A stretch of 64,000 nt of DNA from JABDGM01 sp046349975 (GTDB lineage Bacteria; Planctomycetota; Planctomycetia; Pirellulales; Lacipirellulaceae): positions 15,222 through 79,221 of the forward strand of contig JAXMBH010000025.1 of NCBI GenBank assembly GCA_046349975.1, read 5' to 3'. Position numbers and translations under genes: made by a program. The notes under the pieces are model-generated. The model had not been told where the DNA came from, made no database searches, and saw only the letters and a program-made list of their open reading frames with translations. Positions 31,688 to 41,498 of this stretch are shown here, in pieces. Each line of letters begins with the position of its first letter. Position 1 is the first letter of the stretch.

Positions 31688-33598
31688 CTACGGCACGGCC
31701 GGCGCTGCCAATACCGCTTTTCCCGTGCCGCTCGCCATCATCGACTTCAACTCGTCCAGATGATCGAGGTACACATCTCGCGGGCTGCAGTCGTGCTTCT
31801 GGCAAATCGCCGCCGCCATGCCCGTAATTTCGCCCATGCATCCCGCCGTGCGCATCACGCGCACCGCACCGAGTGCTTCGTGCGAAACGCTGATATCCCG
31901 ACCCGCCAGGAAGAGATTCGAAATGTTTCGACTGTACAAACAGCGATACGGCGCCCAGTACGGCCCTTCGTATTGGTAGCGCTGGCCGCGCGTCATATCG
32001 GATATGAACTCCTCGCCCTCGTTGTCGCCCGCAAAATCGGGATCAGCCAGGTGCAAGTCAATCGACCACGTGCACGGGAAGCAGCCATCTTCATACTTCT
32101 TATTCTCCCGCAGATCCTTCCCAGCAAGAACGACATCGCCTAGCAGCCGCCTCGACTCACGCTTGCCGGCAATGTAAGCCGCCCAGCGCAGCCGATAGTT
32201 CGGATACATTTGGTCCACATTCTTCAGCGCGTCCCAGGCGCCGTACATGGCCCGCAAGTTTTGATCACGCATCCATTCCACGTCTCGAATCGGATCCTTA
32301 TTGAAGCCGGTTTCCCAAAACCATGCCCCCAGTCGAACCATGGGCTTCTTGCCATTCCAATTCTTGTCGAATCCCTTGCGGCCCGGAAATGATTGTCGGC
32401 TCAAATCGACCGCCCATTCGCAGCGTGGAAAAGGCACTGGGTCTTTCGTCGGCACGAACGCCATGCTGATCGCATCGGTATCCTTGCACTCGCATTGAAT
32501 TTGAAATTCATTCTTCGTCGAATCGCCGACATTCCACAAGTTGCTCACCCCCATGTGGCCCGTCGCCGTCATTTCGAAATCCGCGCCAGCCAAAGTGCCA
32601 AGCACGCCGTCGCCGGTTGCGTCCAGGAATAGCGTCCCGCTGATTCTTGTGCGACGTCCGGTCCGCGTATGCTGAGCTACAACGCTCGTCACGCGGCCGT
32701 CTCGCGTCGCGGCGTCGTTCACTCGCTCGTTAAGCAGCAACGTGATATTCTTCTCATCGCGAACTAGCTGCAGCTTGCGCTCGTCGTCATACACCTCCGC
32801 CGATTTCGCATTGCCGTCTTTCGGCGTTTTTGCGCGCACCAGTTCCGAAACGACATCGCCGACATGGGGCCACGGCGCCAGGTTGGTTTTCCCCTCCGGC
32901 CACACTCGAACCTCCGAGCTTCCATTGCCGCCCAGCACTGGCCGGTCCTGAACGAGCGCGACCGACAGCCCGAGGCGCGCAGCGGAAATCGCCGCTGCCG
33001 TTCCCGCAATGCCGCCGCCGACAACCACAAAATCGTACTGGCCGCCAGCGGCAGGCTCGGTCGTCCAGCCCAGCAATTTGCCGCGCAACGCGTCTAATTC
33101 GGCCCCGCCGTCGGGCGGTACAAAGTCGAGGTCGTCACAAAACAGCACGGCGTCGCAGCGGCCCTCAAAGCCGGTCAAATCATGGAGCGAAACAGTACAT
33201 TGCGATGAAACATCGACCGTGCCGCCATCCTGCCAATGCCACGCCGCTCCCTCGGTCCCAAAAGTGGTCGCCAGCGCCTTGCCGTTGATGAGCACCTGAA
33301 ACCGACCGGGCGCTCCCGGCGCCTTCCACGGCGCGACCCAGTCGCGCGTCCGCACCCACACGCGATGTTCACCAAGCTTCGAAAACGGCACGCGTGCCAC
33401 GGCATCAGCCACCGGTTCGCCCAGGCCGTGTGCCAAAAGATAAGGCGAACCCATCAAGTCCATGAATTGCTGGTCGACAACCCAGCCGCCAGGTTCGTCC
33501 ATGGCCTCCGCTTCCACGAGCACCAGGTCACTCGCAGCAACGCTCGACGCACCCACAAGAATGGCGATTGCAACGACAGTTCGCAGGAACATGAACAT
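31688..33598 (-). CDS. Exported FAD-dependent oxidoreductase
   Basis: 636 residues from the Met at 33598 (AGAGGTAC upstream), signal peptide FLRTVVAIAILVGASSVAAS. An N-terminal beta domain of about 170 residues (LVLVEAEAMDEPGGW to DLDFVPP) resembles a carbohydrate-binding module. Then comes the FAD-binding fold: YDFVVVGGGIAGTAAAISAARLG, VLGGNGSSEVRVWPEG, DATGDGVLG, and NLFLAGRDISVSHEALGAVRVM. This is the FAD-dependent oxidoreductase group (PF12831-like) common in planctomycetes and often near polysaccharide genes. The donor is unknown; sugar or xanthan-type oxidation is only a suggestion. It is divergent from the PhoPQ-related gene. Confidence 0.88.
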   Translation of the reverse strand: MFMFLRTVVAIAILVGASSVAASDLVLVEAEAMDEPGGWVVDQQFMDLMGSPYLLAHGLGEPVADAVARVPFSKLGEHRVWVRTRDWVAPWKAPGAPGRFQVLINGKALATTFGTEGAAWHWQDGGTVDVSSQCTVSLHDLTGFEGRCDAVLFCDDLDFVPPDGGAELDALRGKLLGWTTEPAAGGQYDFVVVGGGIAGTAAAISAARLGLSVALVQDRPVLGGNGSSEVRVWPEGKTNLAPWPHVGDVVSELVRAKTPKDGNAKSAEVYDDERKLQLVRDEKNITLLLNERVNDAATRDGRVTSVVAQHTRTGRRTRISGTLFLDATGDGVLGTLAGADFEMTATGHMGVSNLWNVGDSTKNEFQIQCECKDTDAISMAFVPTKDPVPFPRCEWAVDLSRQSFPGRKGFDKNWNGKKPMVRLGAWFWETGFNKDPIRDVEWMRDQNLRAMYGAWDALKNVDQMYPNYRLRWAAYIAGKRESRRLLGDVVLAGKDLRENKKYEDGCFPCTWSIDLHLADPDFAGDNEGEEFISDMTRGQRYQYEGPYWAPYRCLYSRNISNLFLAGRDISVSHEALGAVRVMRTAGCMGEITGMAAAICQKHDCSPRDVYLDHLDELKSMMASGTGKAVLAAPAVP

Positions 33599-33798
33599 AA
33601 AGTACCTCTGTTTGCCATCGTAACGTCGCCGCGAAGCCACCCGCAAGCGTCGAATCGCACCCCACGGATGGCGGGTCGAACGACCGACGGCGCGCTGTTC
33701 GCCGTCGACAGAAAATTCGTGTATTTCCCAGTTCCGTTAATTACAATGCTTCAGTCTCGCCGGGAAAACGAACCCTCGTAACTCAGACGGAAGAACGA

Positions 33799-35229
33799 AT
33801 GCGCCTGAAACTTGCTCTCCTGACGACGATTGTCGCCACCCTCCTCACGTCCGCCTTATTCGCCAAGCCACCCGCGACTGCTTCCCGCACGCCGCTGGAT
33901 GACTACATCCAGCAGCCCGATCCCGCGTTCAGTTGGAAGGTCGAGAAGACCATTCCGGGTGCCGGTTCAAACACCTATATCATTCATCTCACTTCGCAAA
34001 AGTGGCGCGAGATTCCCGAAGTCGATCGCCCGATCTGGGAACACTGGCTAGTCGTCGTAAAACCGAACACGCTGAAAACTAACAAAGCATTTTTGGCCAT
34101 CTCCGGCGGAGCCAACGATCGCCCCATGCCCGACAAGGCCAATGCCGCGGTCTCGCAAATTGCCGAAACCACCGGCAGCATCGTGGCCGAACTGCGCATG
34201 GTGCCCAATCAGCCGCTCATCTTCAACAACGACGGCCAACCACGCAAAGAGGATGACCTCATCGCCTACGGCTGGGACAAATTCCTCGCCACCGGCGACC
34301 CGACCTGGCTGCCGCGCCTGCCGATGGTGAAGAGCGCCGTCCGCGCGATGGACTGCCTGCAGGAGTGGTCGGCGAAGGAAGGCGCGAAGATCGACAAGTT
34401 CGTCGTGGCCGGCGCGTCGAAGCGCGGTTGGACGACTTGGCTCACCGGCGCCACCGACCCGCGCGTCGAAGCGATCATCCCGATTGTGATCGACGTCCTG
34501 AATGCCGGCCCCTCAATCAGGCACCACGCCGCCGTTTATGGCTTCTGGGCCACCGCCATCGGCGCGTACTATCAGCACAACATCCTGCAGCGGTTCGATC
34601 ACCCGCGGCTCGCCGAACTCTACAGCATCGAAGATCCCTACTACTATATTGATCGCCTCACCATGCCAAAGTACGTCATCAACGGCAGCGGCGACCAGTT
34701 CTTCCTGCCCGATTCGTCGCAGTTCTATTACGACGATCTCAAGGGCGAGAAGCACATTCGCTACGTGCCCAATGCCGATCACTCGGTCGACACCAACTTC
34801 GACTCGGTGCTCAGCATGGTCGCGTTCTATCAGATGATCATCAACGGCAAGCCGCGGCCGGAGATCACCTGGAAGTTCGAAGACGACGGCAGCATCCGTG
34901 TCCACAGCGATACGCCGCCGCAGCAGGTTCTGCTCTGGCAAGCGACCAATCCCACGGCCCGCGACTTCCGCGTCGCCACGATCGGCAAAACTTACACCAG
35001 CACCGAATTGAAGCCCGAGGGCGACGGCTCATGGGTCGCTCATCTCAAGGCGCCAGAAAAAGGTTGGACCGCAGCATTCGTCGAGTTCTCATTCGACAGC
35101 GGCAGCCCATTCCCCTTCAAACAATCAACCGCGGTCCGCATTCTTCCGAACACGGTGCCGCATGCCGATCTCGACCCCAAAACAATCGAGTACGAACCCA
35201 ACCTCAAAAAAACGGCCACCCCAAATTAA
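33799..35229 (+). CDS. PhoPQ-activated pathogenicity-related (PqaA-like) exported hydrolase
   Basis: A 476-residue alpha/beta-hydrolase of the PhoPQ-related family (PF10142). Signal peptide LALLTTIVATLLTSALFA. The nucleophile elbow is VVAGASKRGWTTW (S207). Likely acid and base are D299 in INGSGDQFF and H328 in NADHSVDTN, so the triad looks complete. DDLIAYGWDKFL and GFWATAIGAYYQHNI are family features. Function is not established beyond the fold; the name comes from a Salmonella homologue and does not imply virulence. It is followed by a strong hairpin terminator. Confidence 0.9.
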   Translation: MRLKLALLTTIVATLLTSALFAKPPATASRTPLDDYIQQPDPAFSWKVEKTIPGAGSNTYIIHLTSQKWREIPEVDRPIWEHWLVVVKPNTLKTNKAFLAISGGANDRPMPDKANAAVSQIAETTGSIVAELRMVPNQPLIFNNDGQPRKEDDLIAYGWDKFLATGDPTWLPRLPMVKSAVRAMDCLQEWSAKEGAKIDKFVVAGASKRGWTTWLTGATDPRVEAIIPIVIDVLNAGPSIRHHAAVYGFWATAIGAYYQHNILQRFDHPRLAELYSIEDPYYYIDRLTMPKYVINGSGDQFFLPDSSQFYYDDLKGEKHIRYVPNADHSVDTNFDSVLSMVAFYQMIINGKPRPEITWKFEDDGSIRVHSDTPPQQVLLWQATNPTARDFRVATIGKTYTSTELKPEGDGSWVAHLKAPEKGWTAAFVEFSFDSGSPFPFKQSTAVRILPNTVPHADLDPKTIEYEPNLKKTATPN

Positions 35230-35266
35230 TCTCGCGCCGACTACCGAACCGCCTTAATTCCGAAAC

Positions 35267-35290
35267 AGCCGCCGGCGAAAGCCGGCGGCT
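35267..35290 (+). terminator. GNRA-loop hairpin, candidate intrinsic terminator
   Basis: A perfect 10-bp stem (AGCCGCCGGC / GCCGGCGGCT) closed by a GAAA tetraloop, followed by TTTCATTTG. It lies 37 bases after the PhoPQ-related stop. The U tract is short, but stem and position fit transcription termination. Confidence 0.65.
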
Positions 35291-35418
35291 TTCATTTGTG
35301 CCACCCACCTTTCTGCTCACAACTCTCATCAACCTTTCTGTCCTGGCACACGCTTCGCTACGTCATCGCGACAGAGTCCGGCCCTGTTCGCTCCACATGC
35401 ACGGAAAGAAGCCAAACA

Positions 35419-36441
35419 ATGGAAGGAAACCGAGATATCATCGTCATCGGCGGATCGACCGGGGCGATCGACGTCGTTTGCCGCATACTAGATGGTCTGC
35501 CAAATGATCTCGAAGCAGCGATCTTCATCGTCGTGCACATGGCGCCCGCCTCTCCAAACTTCCATGTCGACATCTTCCAAAATCATACGGAGCTTCCTGT
35601 AAACTACGCCGCCGATCGCGAGCCAATCGAGCTCGGCCGCGTGTATGTCGCTCCAGCCGACCGGCATCTGCTTATCAAAGCAGGTGAAGTGCGCGTCATT
35701 CACGGCCCCAAAGAAAACAACTTCCGGCCGGCAATCGACCCACTCTTTCGTTCCGCGGCAACAACCTACGACGGTCGTGTGATCGGTGTCGTCGTCACGG
35801 GAGCCCTGGACGACGGCACGCATGGACTCATGCAAATTAAACGAGCCGGTGGCACTACCATCGTGCAATCCCCCGAAGAAGCCGTTGAACCTAGCATGCC
35901 GACTTCCGCGATACGCCGGATGGAGATTGACTATGTCCTTCATACAGACGAAATCGGCCCGGTAATTACCGACTTGGTGGGCCAATCCACGCAAGTCGCC
36001 ACGACGCTTGGCGAAGACGAAACTGATGTCAGCGAAGGCTTGGTCTCGGCTCTGCGATTGTCGAAAGTCGGTGCGCCCTCGATGTACACTTGCCCCGACT
36101 GCAATGGAGCGCTCTGGGAAATTCAGGATGGTAACGTGATTAAGTTTCGCTGCCACGTCGGCCACGGATTTGCGCTCGATACCTTGCTCATGCGTCAGGC
36201 CACTGAGATCGAGCAAGCCCTGTGGAGCGCTGTACGCGGCTTCGAAGAGCGAGCTGCGCTGCAAAAACGTACGGCGAACAACGCCGTAAACACGCGCGAA
36301 GTGCGCGACCGCTTGCTCGCCAATTCTCGTGAACAACAACAGATGGCCGACTTGGTCCGCTCCATCTTGATGAAGCCGCGGCAAGTCGATGAAATCAACA
36401 TTGGCAAGGCCGTTGAACACGAATACGGTGGTGATCGCTAA
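35419..36441 (+). CDS. Stand-alone CheB-like methylesterase with C-terminal zinc-ribbon-like tail
   Basis: 340 residues from the Met at 35419 (GGAAAGAA upstream). The CheB domain (about 5-190) lacks a receiver domain. Catalytic residues are visible as S13 (IGGSTGA), H40 (VVHMAP) and D132 (TGALDDGTHG). The C-terminal part has a Cys/His cluster (YTCPDCNGALWEI, KFRCHVGHGF) and a long helix with HxxE-like spacing. The protein resembles the single-domain CheB-type proteins often found beside CheB-CheR hybrid kinases. It probably demethylates or deamidates a receptor or partner protein in a non-flagellar signalling route; no cheA, cheW or receptor gene is in the window. The large hybrid kinase follows 326 bases downstream. 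Confidence 0.88.
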   Translation: MEGNRDIIVIGGSTGAIDVVCRILDGLPNDLEAAIFIVVHMAPASPNFHVDIFQNHTELPVNYAADREPIELGRVYVAPADRHLLIKAGEVRVIHGPKENNFRPAIDPLFRSAATTYDGRVIGVVVTGALDDGTHGLMQIKRAGGTTIVQSPEEAVEPSMPTSAIRRMEIDYVLHTDEIGPVITDLVGQSTQVATTLGEDETDVSEGLVSALRLSKVGAPSMYTCPDCNGALWEIQDGNVIKFRCHVGHGFALDTLLMRQATEIEQALWSAVRGFEERAALQKRTANNAVNTREVRDRLLANSREQQQMADLVRSILMKPRQVDEINIGKAVEHEYGGDR

Positions 36442-36766
36442 TTTCTCTTGAACCTTTCACAGGGCGACGCCTACGTTAAAGCACCTCGTCACCCCTGCTG
36501 AAAACCAATCTGACGTAGCTGAAATTAATTGTCAGGAGTGGTATCATAGGCGCAACGGCGGGGACTTATTTGGAGAGCGAAGAATCAAAATCGCCAGCGG
36601 CCTCGCAAAACTTTTAGCTGGCGGATCATTTCTTGCCGTCGTTGCGCGAGCCGCTCTCCCGCGGTAGCAGATCCTTGCACTGTAATGGGAAACGCCACAC
36701 GCGGTGACTTGGCGATGCGTGTGTGGCAACTGTTGCGACTTTGACCACGTGGGCCGCCTTTAGAGC
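36442..36766. other. Intergenic region upstream of the CheB-CheR-kinase gene
   Basis: No gene supported on either strand. It probably holds the promoter of the hybrid kinase; I could not identify a convincing pair of hexamers. Confidence 0.4.
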
Positions 36767-39700
36767 ATGGCAAAGAAATCGAAACCTGGACAACCAACTG
36801 AATCACGTGGGGCAACGCTGTCCAATGCCCAAACACCGGCGCATGACGCCGGTGGTGACGGCCGTCCTAGCGCCGTCCCCGCAACCGATGGCGAGCAACA
36901 CCCCACTGATTTTCCCATCGTCGGAATCGGTGCCTCAGCCGGCGGACTTCAAGCATTGAAGCAGTTTCTCGACGCACTCCCGAATCAGCCGGGCGTCGCG
37001 ATCGTGATCGTCCAACACCTCGACCCCACCCGCAAGAGCCTGACCGCCGAGTTGTTGGCGGCCCACACTTCTATGCAGTTGTGCGAGGTGAGCGACTCGC
37101 CGAGGGTGTTGCCCAACAGCGTTTACGTAATTCCGCCTGGCAAATATCTCACAATTTCCGGCGGCGAACTGCATCTATCCGATCCCGAAGAGCCGCGCGG
37201 GGCGAGAATGTCCATCGACAACTTCCTGCGCTCACTCGCCAATGATCTGCAGCAGCGCAGCGTCGGCATCATCATGTCTGGCGGCGGAACCGACGGCACG
37301 CTCGGCATCAAGCAGATTAAAGAAGTCGGCGGCATGGTCATGGTTCAGGACCCCGACTCGGCCGAACACGATAGCATGCCCCGCAGCGCGATCGAGACGG
37401 GCGTCGTCGATTTCATCCTCCCGCCGGCGAAATTGGCCGCGATGCTCGTGCGGTACGCCGCCCATTCCTATGTTCGGGAGCCGCTGACCGCGTCCGAGCA
37501 GCATCCCGATGCCAAACAGCCTCCCGTCGGTACCGATGTCTTCCTTTCGATCTTGTCGCTGCTGCGCGTCCGGAGCAAGCACGACTTCCGCAATTACAAA
37601 CATCAAACGCTCATCCGCCGAACCACACGTCGTATGTGCCTCGCGCACATGGATGACTACGCCCAATATCTCGAGTATCTTCGCGAGCACCCCGAGGAAA
37701 TCGATGCGCTCGTGAAAGACTTGCTCATTTCCGTGACCAACTTCTTCCGCGATGAAGAAGCATGGGAAGAGCTTCGGGAGCGGGCCATCATCCCAATTGT
37801 CGAGCAAGCTGGGCCCGACGACACGATCCGGGTGTGGGTCCCCGGCTGTGCGACTGGTGAAGAGCCCTACTCAATCGCCATGATGCTAACGGAAGAGCTG
37901 ACGCGCACGCGAAAAGTGGTGCCGGTACAGATCTTTGCATCCGATATCGATAAAGACGCGCTCGATTTCGCCCGCCAGGGCGTGTATCCCAACAGCATTC
38001 AGGCTGATGTGTCGCCCGACCGGCTCCAACGCTTCTTTGTGAAGATCGAAGGCAACGACCACTTTCGCGTCGGCAAGCAAATTCGTGAAATGGTCGTATT
38101 TGCCGAGCAGAATCTGATCGGCGACCCGCCGTTCTCGAAGCTCGACCTCGTGTGCTGTCGGAACCTGCTCATTTACCTGAAACCGGACGTGCAAGAGAAA
38201 GTCATCACGCTGTTCCACTTCGCGCTGCGCGAAACGGGCCTCCTGTTCTTGGGAACGGCCGAAACCATCGGTCGACAATCCGATCTGTTCCGCCCGATGA
38301 GCAAGCGTTGGCGAATCTTTCGCCGCACCGGACCGCCCCGGCCGGAACGCGTTGAAATCCCGGTCACTGCCGGCGCGCCGCGCCGCGAAGTCGGCATTCC
38401 CGAACAACACGCCGGCGACATGCGTGAGTCTCGCCTCGCCCATCTCGCCAATCAATGGATGGTCGATTGGCTCTCGCCAGCCGCCATTCTCATCGATGCG
38501 AAGTGGAACATCCTGTACATCCATGGCAACGTCGACAAGTACATGCAGCATCCCCAGGGCGTGCCCAAGGACGATCTGCTGGAAAAGGCCCGCCGGGGGA
38601 TCCGCATCAAGCTGCGCAGTGCCGTTCACCGTGCGTTCGAGCAGGACCAGGTCGTGACGGTGGATGCACAGGTCGAATGGAATGAGACGTATCACCCTGT
38701 TCTGATTTCCGTGCGGCCCATCCGCGATGCCAAGGAGGATCGCAAGCTGGCGCTTGTCGTGTTCGAAGATCGCAGCGGGTCCTCGCCCGAAACAAGCGGC
38801 AACGAGATCGCTGTTCTGAACACTTCGGCGCTGAAGCCTCGCCGCAGCGAGGACCTGCCCGCGCACCGCGACCCCGTTAGCGGCCATGACCTCGATGAGA
38901 ACAAGGTGATCCGCCAGCTCGAACAAGAGTTGGCCGCGACGCGGGATGACTTGCAAGCGACGCTGGAGCAATTTGAAGCCTCGAACGAAGAGTTCAAGGC
39001 GGCCAATGAAGAGGTGATGAGCATCAACGAGGAGCTGCAAAGCACCAACGAAGAGCTCGAAACCAGCAAAGAGGAGCTGCAGTCGCTCAATGAAGAGCTG
39101 AGCACCGTTAACAACCAGTTGGCAGCCAAGGTCGAGGAACTTGAAACTCAACATGCGGATCTCAAAAACCTCGTGGGGGCTACCAACGTTGCCACCGTGT
39201 GTCTCGACCGGGATATCCGCATTCGTTGGTTCACGCCGGCAGCCACCCGCGTCATCCGGCTCAGCGAGGCCGACGCGGGTCGGCCGCTTTCCGATTTTGC
39301 CCATGATTTTGATCACGATGATTTGGGCGAAGTCACCCGCCAGGTGCTCCGCACGCTCGTGTCGGTCGAAGACGAGGTCACATGCCATGACGATCGCACC
39401 TATCTTCGCCGGGTGTTGCCATACCGAACTGAAGACGATCACATCGGCGGCGTCATCATCACGTTCGTCGACATTAGCGAACGCAAACGCTCGGAGGTCG
39501 CGCTTGCCAAGAGTGAACAACAGCTGCGTGAACTCGCCAAGAGCCTCGAGAAGCAAGTCGAGCATCGCATTGGCGCCCTTCGTGTGTTCCACGACGTGAC
39601 GATGGCTGCGAACGAAGCGAAGTCATTCGAAGCCGCCGTGAGCGCAGCTCTCGAAAGTGTCACCGAATACAACGGCTGGATCGTCGGCCACGCCTGGCGT

Positions 39701-40699
39701 CCCTCGCTCGACGAAATCGTGTTAATAAAAGCCTGGCACTGCCGGCCCGATGCTCGCGAGCTGCAAGTCGACTGCGAAGCCTTTCGACAGGCAACTGAAT
39801 TGGAGAAGTTATCATACGACGATCCGTTTATCGGCGAAGTGGTCCGCACAGGTCGCCTGCAGTGGCTGCCGAATCTTACTGAGACTGCCGGGTCTACCAA
39901 CGAGTTCCCCCGCCGCTTCGGCCTGCGCTCGGCGATTGCTTTTCCGGTGGTCCTTAACGACGATGTCGTTGCCGTTCTGGCATTCTTTTCAAACAAGAGG
40001 ATCGAGCGCGACGACCGCTTCATGGAGATCATGCCGCAGGTCGGCATTCAACTTGGCCACGTGTTCGAGCGCAAACGCCTCGAACGTGAAGTTGCCCTGA
40101 TCGCCGACAAGGAACAACGCCGCATGGGCCAAGAAATGCACGACGGCCTCAGCCAGCACATCGCCGGGCTGGCGATTTTGGCGAGCCGGCTCGCCGAAAG
40201 TTTGAAGACCGAGAATTCACCGTCTGCCGAGCGTGCCGAAAAACTCGCCGAATCTATTGAAGATGCAAAGAGCCAGGCTCGCGCTCTCGCCAAGGGGCTA
40301 TTGCCAATCGATATCAACTCAGCCGGCTTGGTCGCGGCACTCCATGAATTAGCCGACCGCACCCAGCGCACATACGACATTGCCTGCGTATTCCAGGGGC
40401 CCGAAGCCTTTGAAGGTATAGAGTCGTTTGTCGCGACCCACTTGTACCGAATTGCTCGGGAAGCGGTACACAACGCGGTGAAACATTCAAAGGCGCGGCA
40501 AATTGGAATCGAACTTGCTACAAATCTCGGCATCTCTTTGATAATCCGTGATGATGGTGTTGGTTTTGACAGCGACCGTACGGCCGAGGGCGAAGGACTA
40601 CGAATCATGCGGTATCGCGCCGATCTAATCGGTGCCAACTTGGTCATTCTTCCAAGGCAGGAAGGTGGAACGGTAGTGCGCTGCTCGGTCGATTCGTAG
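36767..40699 (+). CDS. CheB-CheR-PAS-GAF hybrid histidine kinase
   Basis: A 1310-residue cytoplasmic fusion. CheB methylesterase occupies about 48-235 with S57 (IGASAGG), H84 (VQHLDP) and D176 (GGGTDGT). CheR methyltransferase covers about 255-520, with the SAM motif VWVPGCATGEEPYSIA near 357. A PAS-like domain lies at about 560-680. The next 100 residues are a coiled coil rich in NEEL repeats (INEELQSTNEELETSKEELQ). A second PAS domain covers about 815-920 and a GAF-like domain about 945-1090. The kinase core is HisKA_3 (EMHDGLSQHIAG, H1125) plus HATPase (N box AVHNAVKHS with N1236, then DDGVGFDSD). The NarL-type regulator gene at 40769 lies 69 bases downstream and is the obvious phosphoryl acceptor. 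Confidence 0.92.
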   Translation: MAKKSKPGQPTESRGATLSNAQTPAHDAGGDGRPSAVPATDGEQHPTDFPIVGIGASAGGLQALKQFLDALPNQPGVAIVIVQHLDPTRKSLTAELLAAHTSMQLCEVSDSPRVLPNSVYVIPPGKYLTISGGELHLSDPEEPRGARMSIDNFLRSLANDLQQRSVGIIMSGGGTDGTLGIKQIKEVGGMVMVQDPDSAEHDSMPRSAIETGVVDFILPPAKLAAMLVRYAAHSYVREPLTASEQHPDAKQPPVGTDVFLSILSLLRVRSKHDFRNYKHQTLIRRTTRRMCLAHMDDYAQYLEYLREHPEEIDALVKDLLISVTNFFRDEEAWEELRERAIIPIVEQAGPDDTIRVWVPGCATGEEPYSIAMMLTEELTRTRKVVPVQIFASDIDKDALDFARQGVYPNSIQADVSPDRLQRFFVKIEGNDHFRVGKQIREMVVFAEQNLIGDPPFSKLDLVCCRNLLIYLKPDVQEKVITLFHFALRETGLLFLGTAETIGRQSDLFRPMSKRWRIFRRTGPPRPERVEIPVTAGAPRREVGIPEQHAGDMRESRLAHLANQWMVDWLSPAAILIDAKWNILYIHGNVDKYMQHPQGVPKDDLLEKARRGIRIKLRSAVHRAFEQDQVVTVDAQVEWNETYHPVLISVRPIRDAKEDRKLALVVFEDRSGSSPETSGNEIAVLNTSALKPRRSEDLPAHRDPVSGHDLDENKVIRQLEQELAATRDDLQATLEQFEASNEEFKAANEEVMSINEELQSTNEELETSKEELQSLNEELSTVNNQLAAKVEELETQHADLKNLVGATNVATVCLDRDIRIRWFTPAATRVIRLSEADAGRPLSDFAHDFDHDDLGEVTRQVLRTLVSVEDEVTCHDDRTYLRRVLPYRTEDDHIGGVIITFVDISERKRSEVALAKSEQQLRELAKSLEKQVEHRIGALRVFHDVTMAANEAKSFEAAVSAALESVTEYNGWIVGHAWRPSLDEIVLIKAWHCRPDARELQVDCEAFRQATELEKLSYDDPFIGEVVRTGRLQWLPNLTETAGSTNEFPRRFGLRSAIAFPVVLNDDVVAVLAFFSNKRIERDDRFMEIMPQVGIQLGHVFERKRLEREVALIADKEQRRMGQEMHDGLSQHIAGLAILASRLAESLKTENSPSAERAEKLAESIEDAKSQARALAKGLLPIDINSAGLVAALHELADRTQRTYDIACVFQGPEAFEGIESFVATHLYRIAREAVHNAVKHSKARQIGIELATNLGISLIIRDDGVGFDSDRTAEGEGLRIMRYRADLIGANLVILPRQEGGTVVRCSVDS

Positions 40700-40768
40700 C
40701 TGGGTGCTAGACAACTACTCATCGCGGATACAATATTCATGGATTCTCACCGGCTGGAGGAACCGAAA

Positions 40769-41476
40769 ATGACCACCGAATTGGCTTCGCATCCGACCGC
40801 GCCGTTACAGGCGATTCCGAGCCGCGGGGAAAAAGTAAGCCGCACGTTGATTGTTGACGATCACCCTATTTTCCGAACGGGTCTGCGTGAACTCCTGGCA
40901 AACGAACCGGGCATTGAGATTTGCGGTGAAGCCGATAATGAAGAGCAGGCATTTGCAATATTCCAGTCGACCGATGCCGACCTCGTTACGGTTGATTTAT
41001 CACTAGCTTCCGGTCACGGGCTGAATTTGGTATCGCGAATAAAGCGGGCGAAGCCCAGCACGGTTGTCGTTGTAATTTCGATGTATGAAGGCAACGTGTA
41101 CGCCGAGCGTGCCATTGCAGCCGGCGCTTCAGGCTACGTTTGCAAGCAGTCGAGCAGCCAGGAGCTGCTCGCAGCCATCCGGGCGATACGCAGCGGCAAG
41201 CCTTACAACAGCGGAGCAGCTCTGCCCGATTCACTTGCGCGGCGAATTGGAGACCACTATTCAACAGAGGCTCAACTCTCGCAGCTTTCGGATCGCGAAC
41301 TACAGATTTTCAATTTCATAGGACAAGGTCGCACCACGCACCAAATTGCCAAAGACCTGCAATTGGCAGTTTCTACGGTGGAGACCTATCGCGAACGGTT
41401 GAAGACAAAACTCAAGATTTCGTCAGGTGCCGAGTTGACGCGGCACGCTATTTTGTGGGCGATGCAGAACTCGTAG
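40769..41476 (+). CDS. NarL/LuxR-type response regulator
   Basis: 235 residues from the ATG at 40769, chosen because GGAGG lies at 40756-40760; an ATG at 40739 lacks such a site. The receiver domain shows LIVDDHPIF, phospho-acceptor D76 (LVTVDLSLASG) and the switch lysine in GYVCKQSS. The C-terminal LuxR-type helix-turn-helix is LSDRELQIFNFIGQGRTTHQIAKDLQLAVSTVETYRERLK. It is partnered with the HisKA_3 kinase immediately upstream, a kinase class that normally pairs with NarL regulators. Targets are unknown. Confidence 0.93.
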   Translation: MTTELASHPTAPLQAIPSRGEKVSRTLIVDDHPIFRTGLRELLANEPGIEICGEADNEEQAFAIFQSTDADLVTVDLSLASGHGLNLVSRIKRAKPSTVVVVISMYEGNVYAERAIAAGASGYVCKQSSSQELLAAIRAIRSGKPYNSGAALPDSLARRIGDHYSTEAQLSQLSDRELQIFNFIGQGRTTHQIAKDLQLAVSTVETYRERLKTKLKISSGAELTRHAILWAMQNS

Positions 41477-41498
41477 GCTGCTGGCGGTGGCTTTCGAT

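Noticed and set aside
37886..39592. 568-residue minus ORF inside the CheB-CheR-kinase gene
   Set aside because: The plus strand carries unmistakable catalytic motifs throughout; the minus frame is an artefact of GC-rich codon use.
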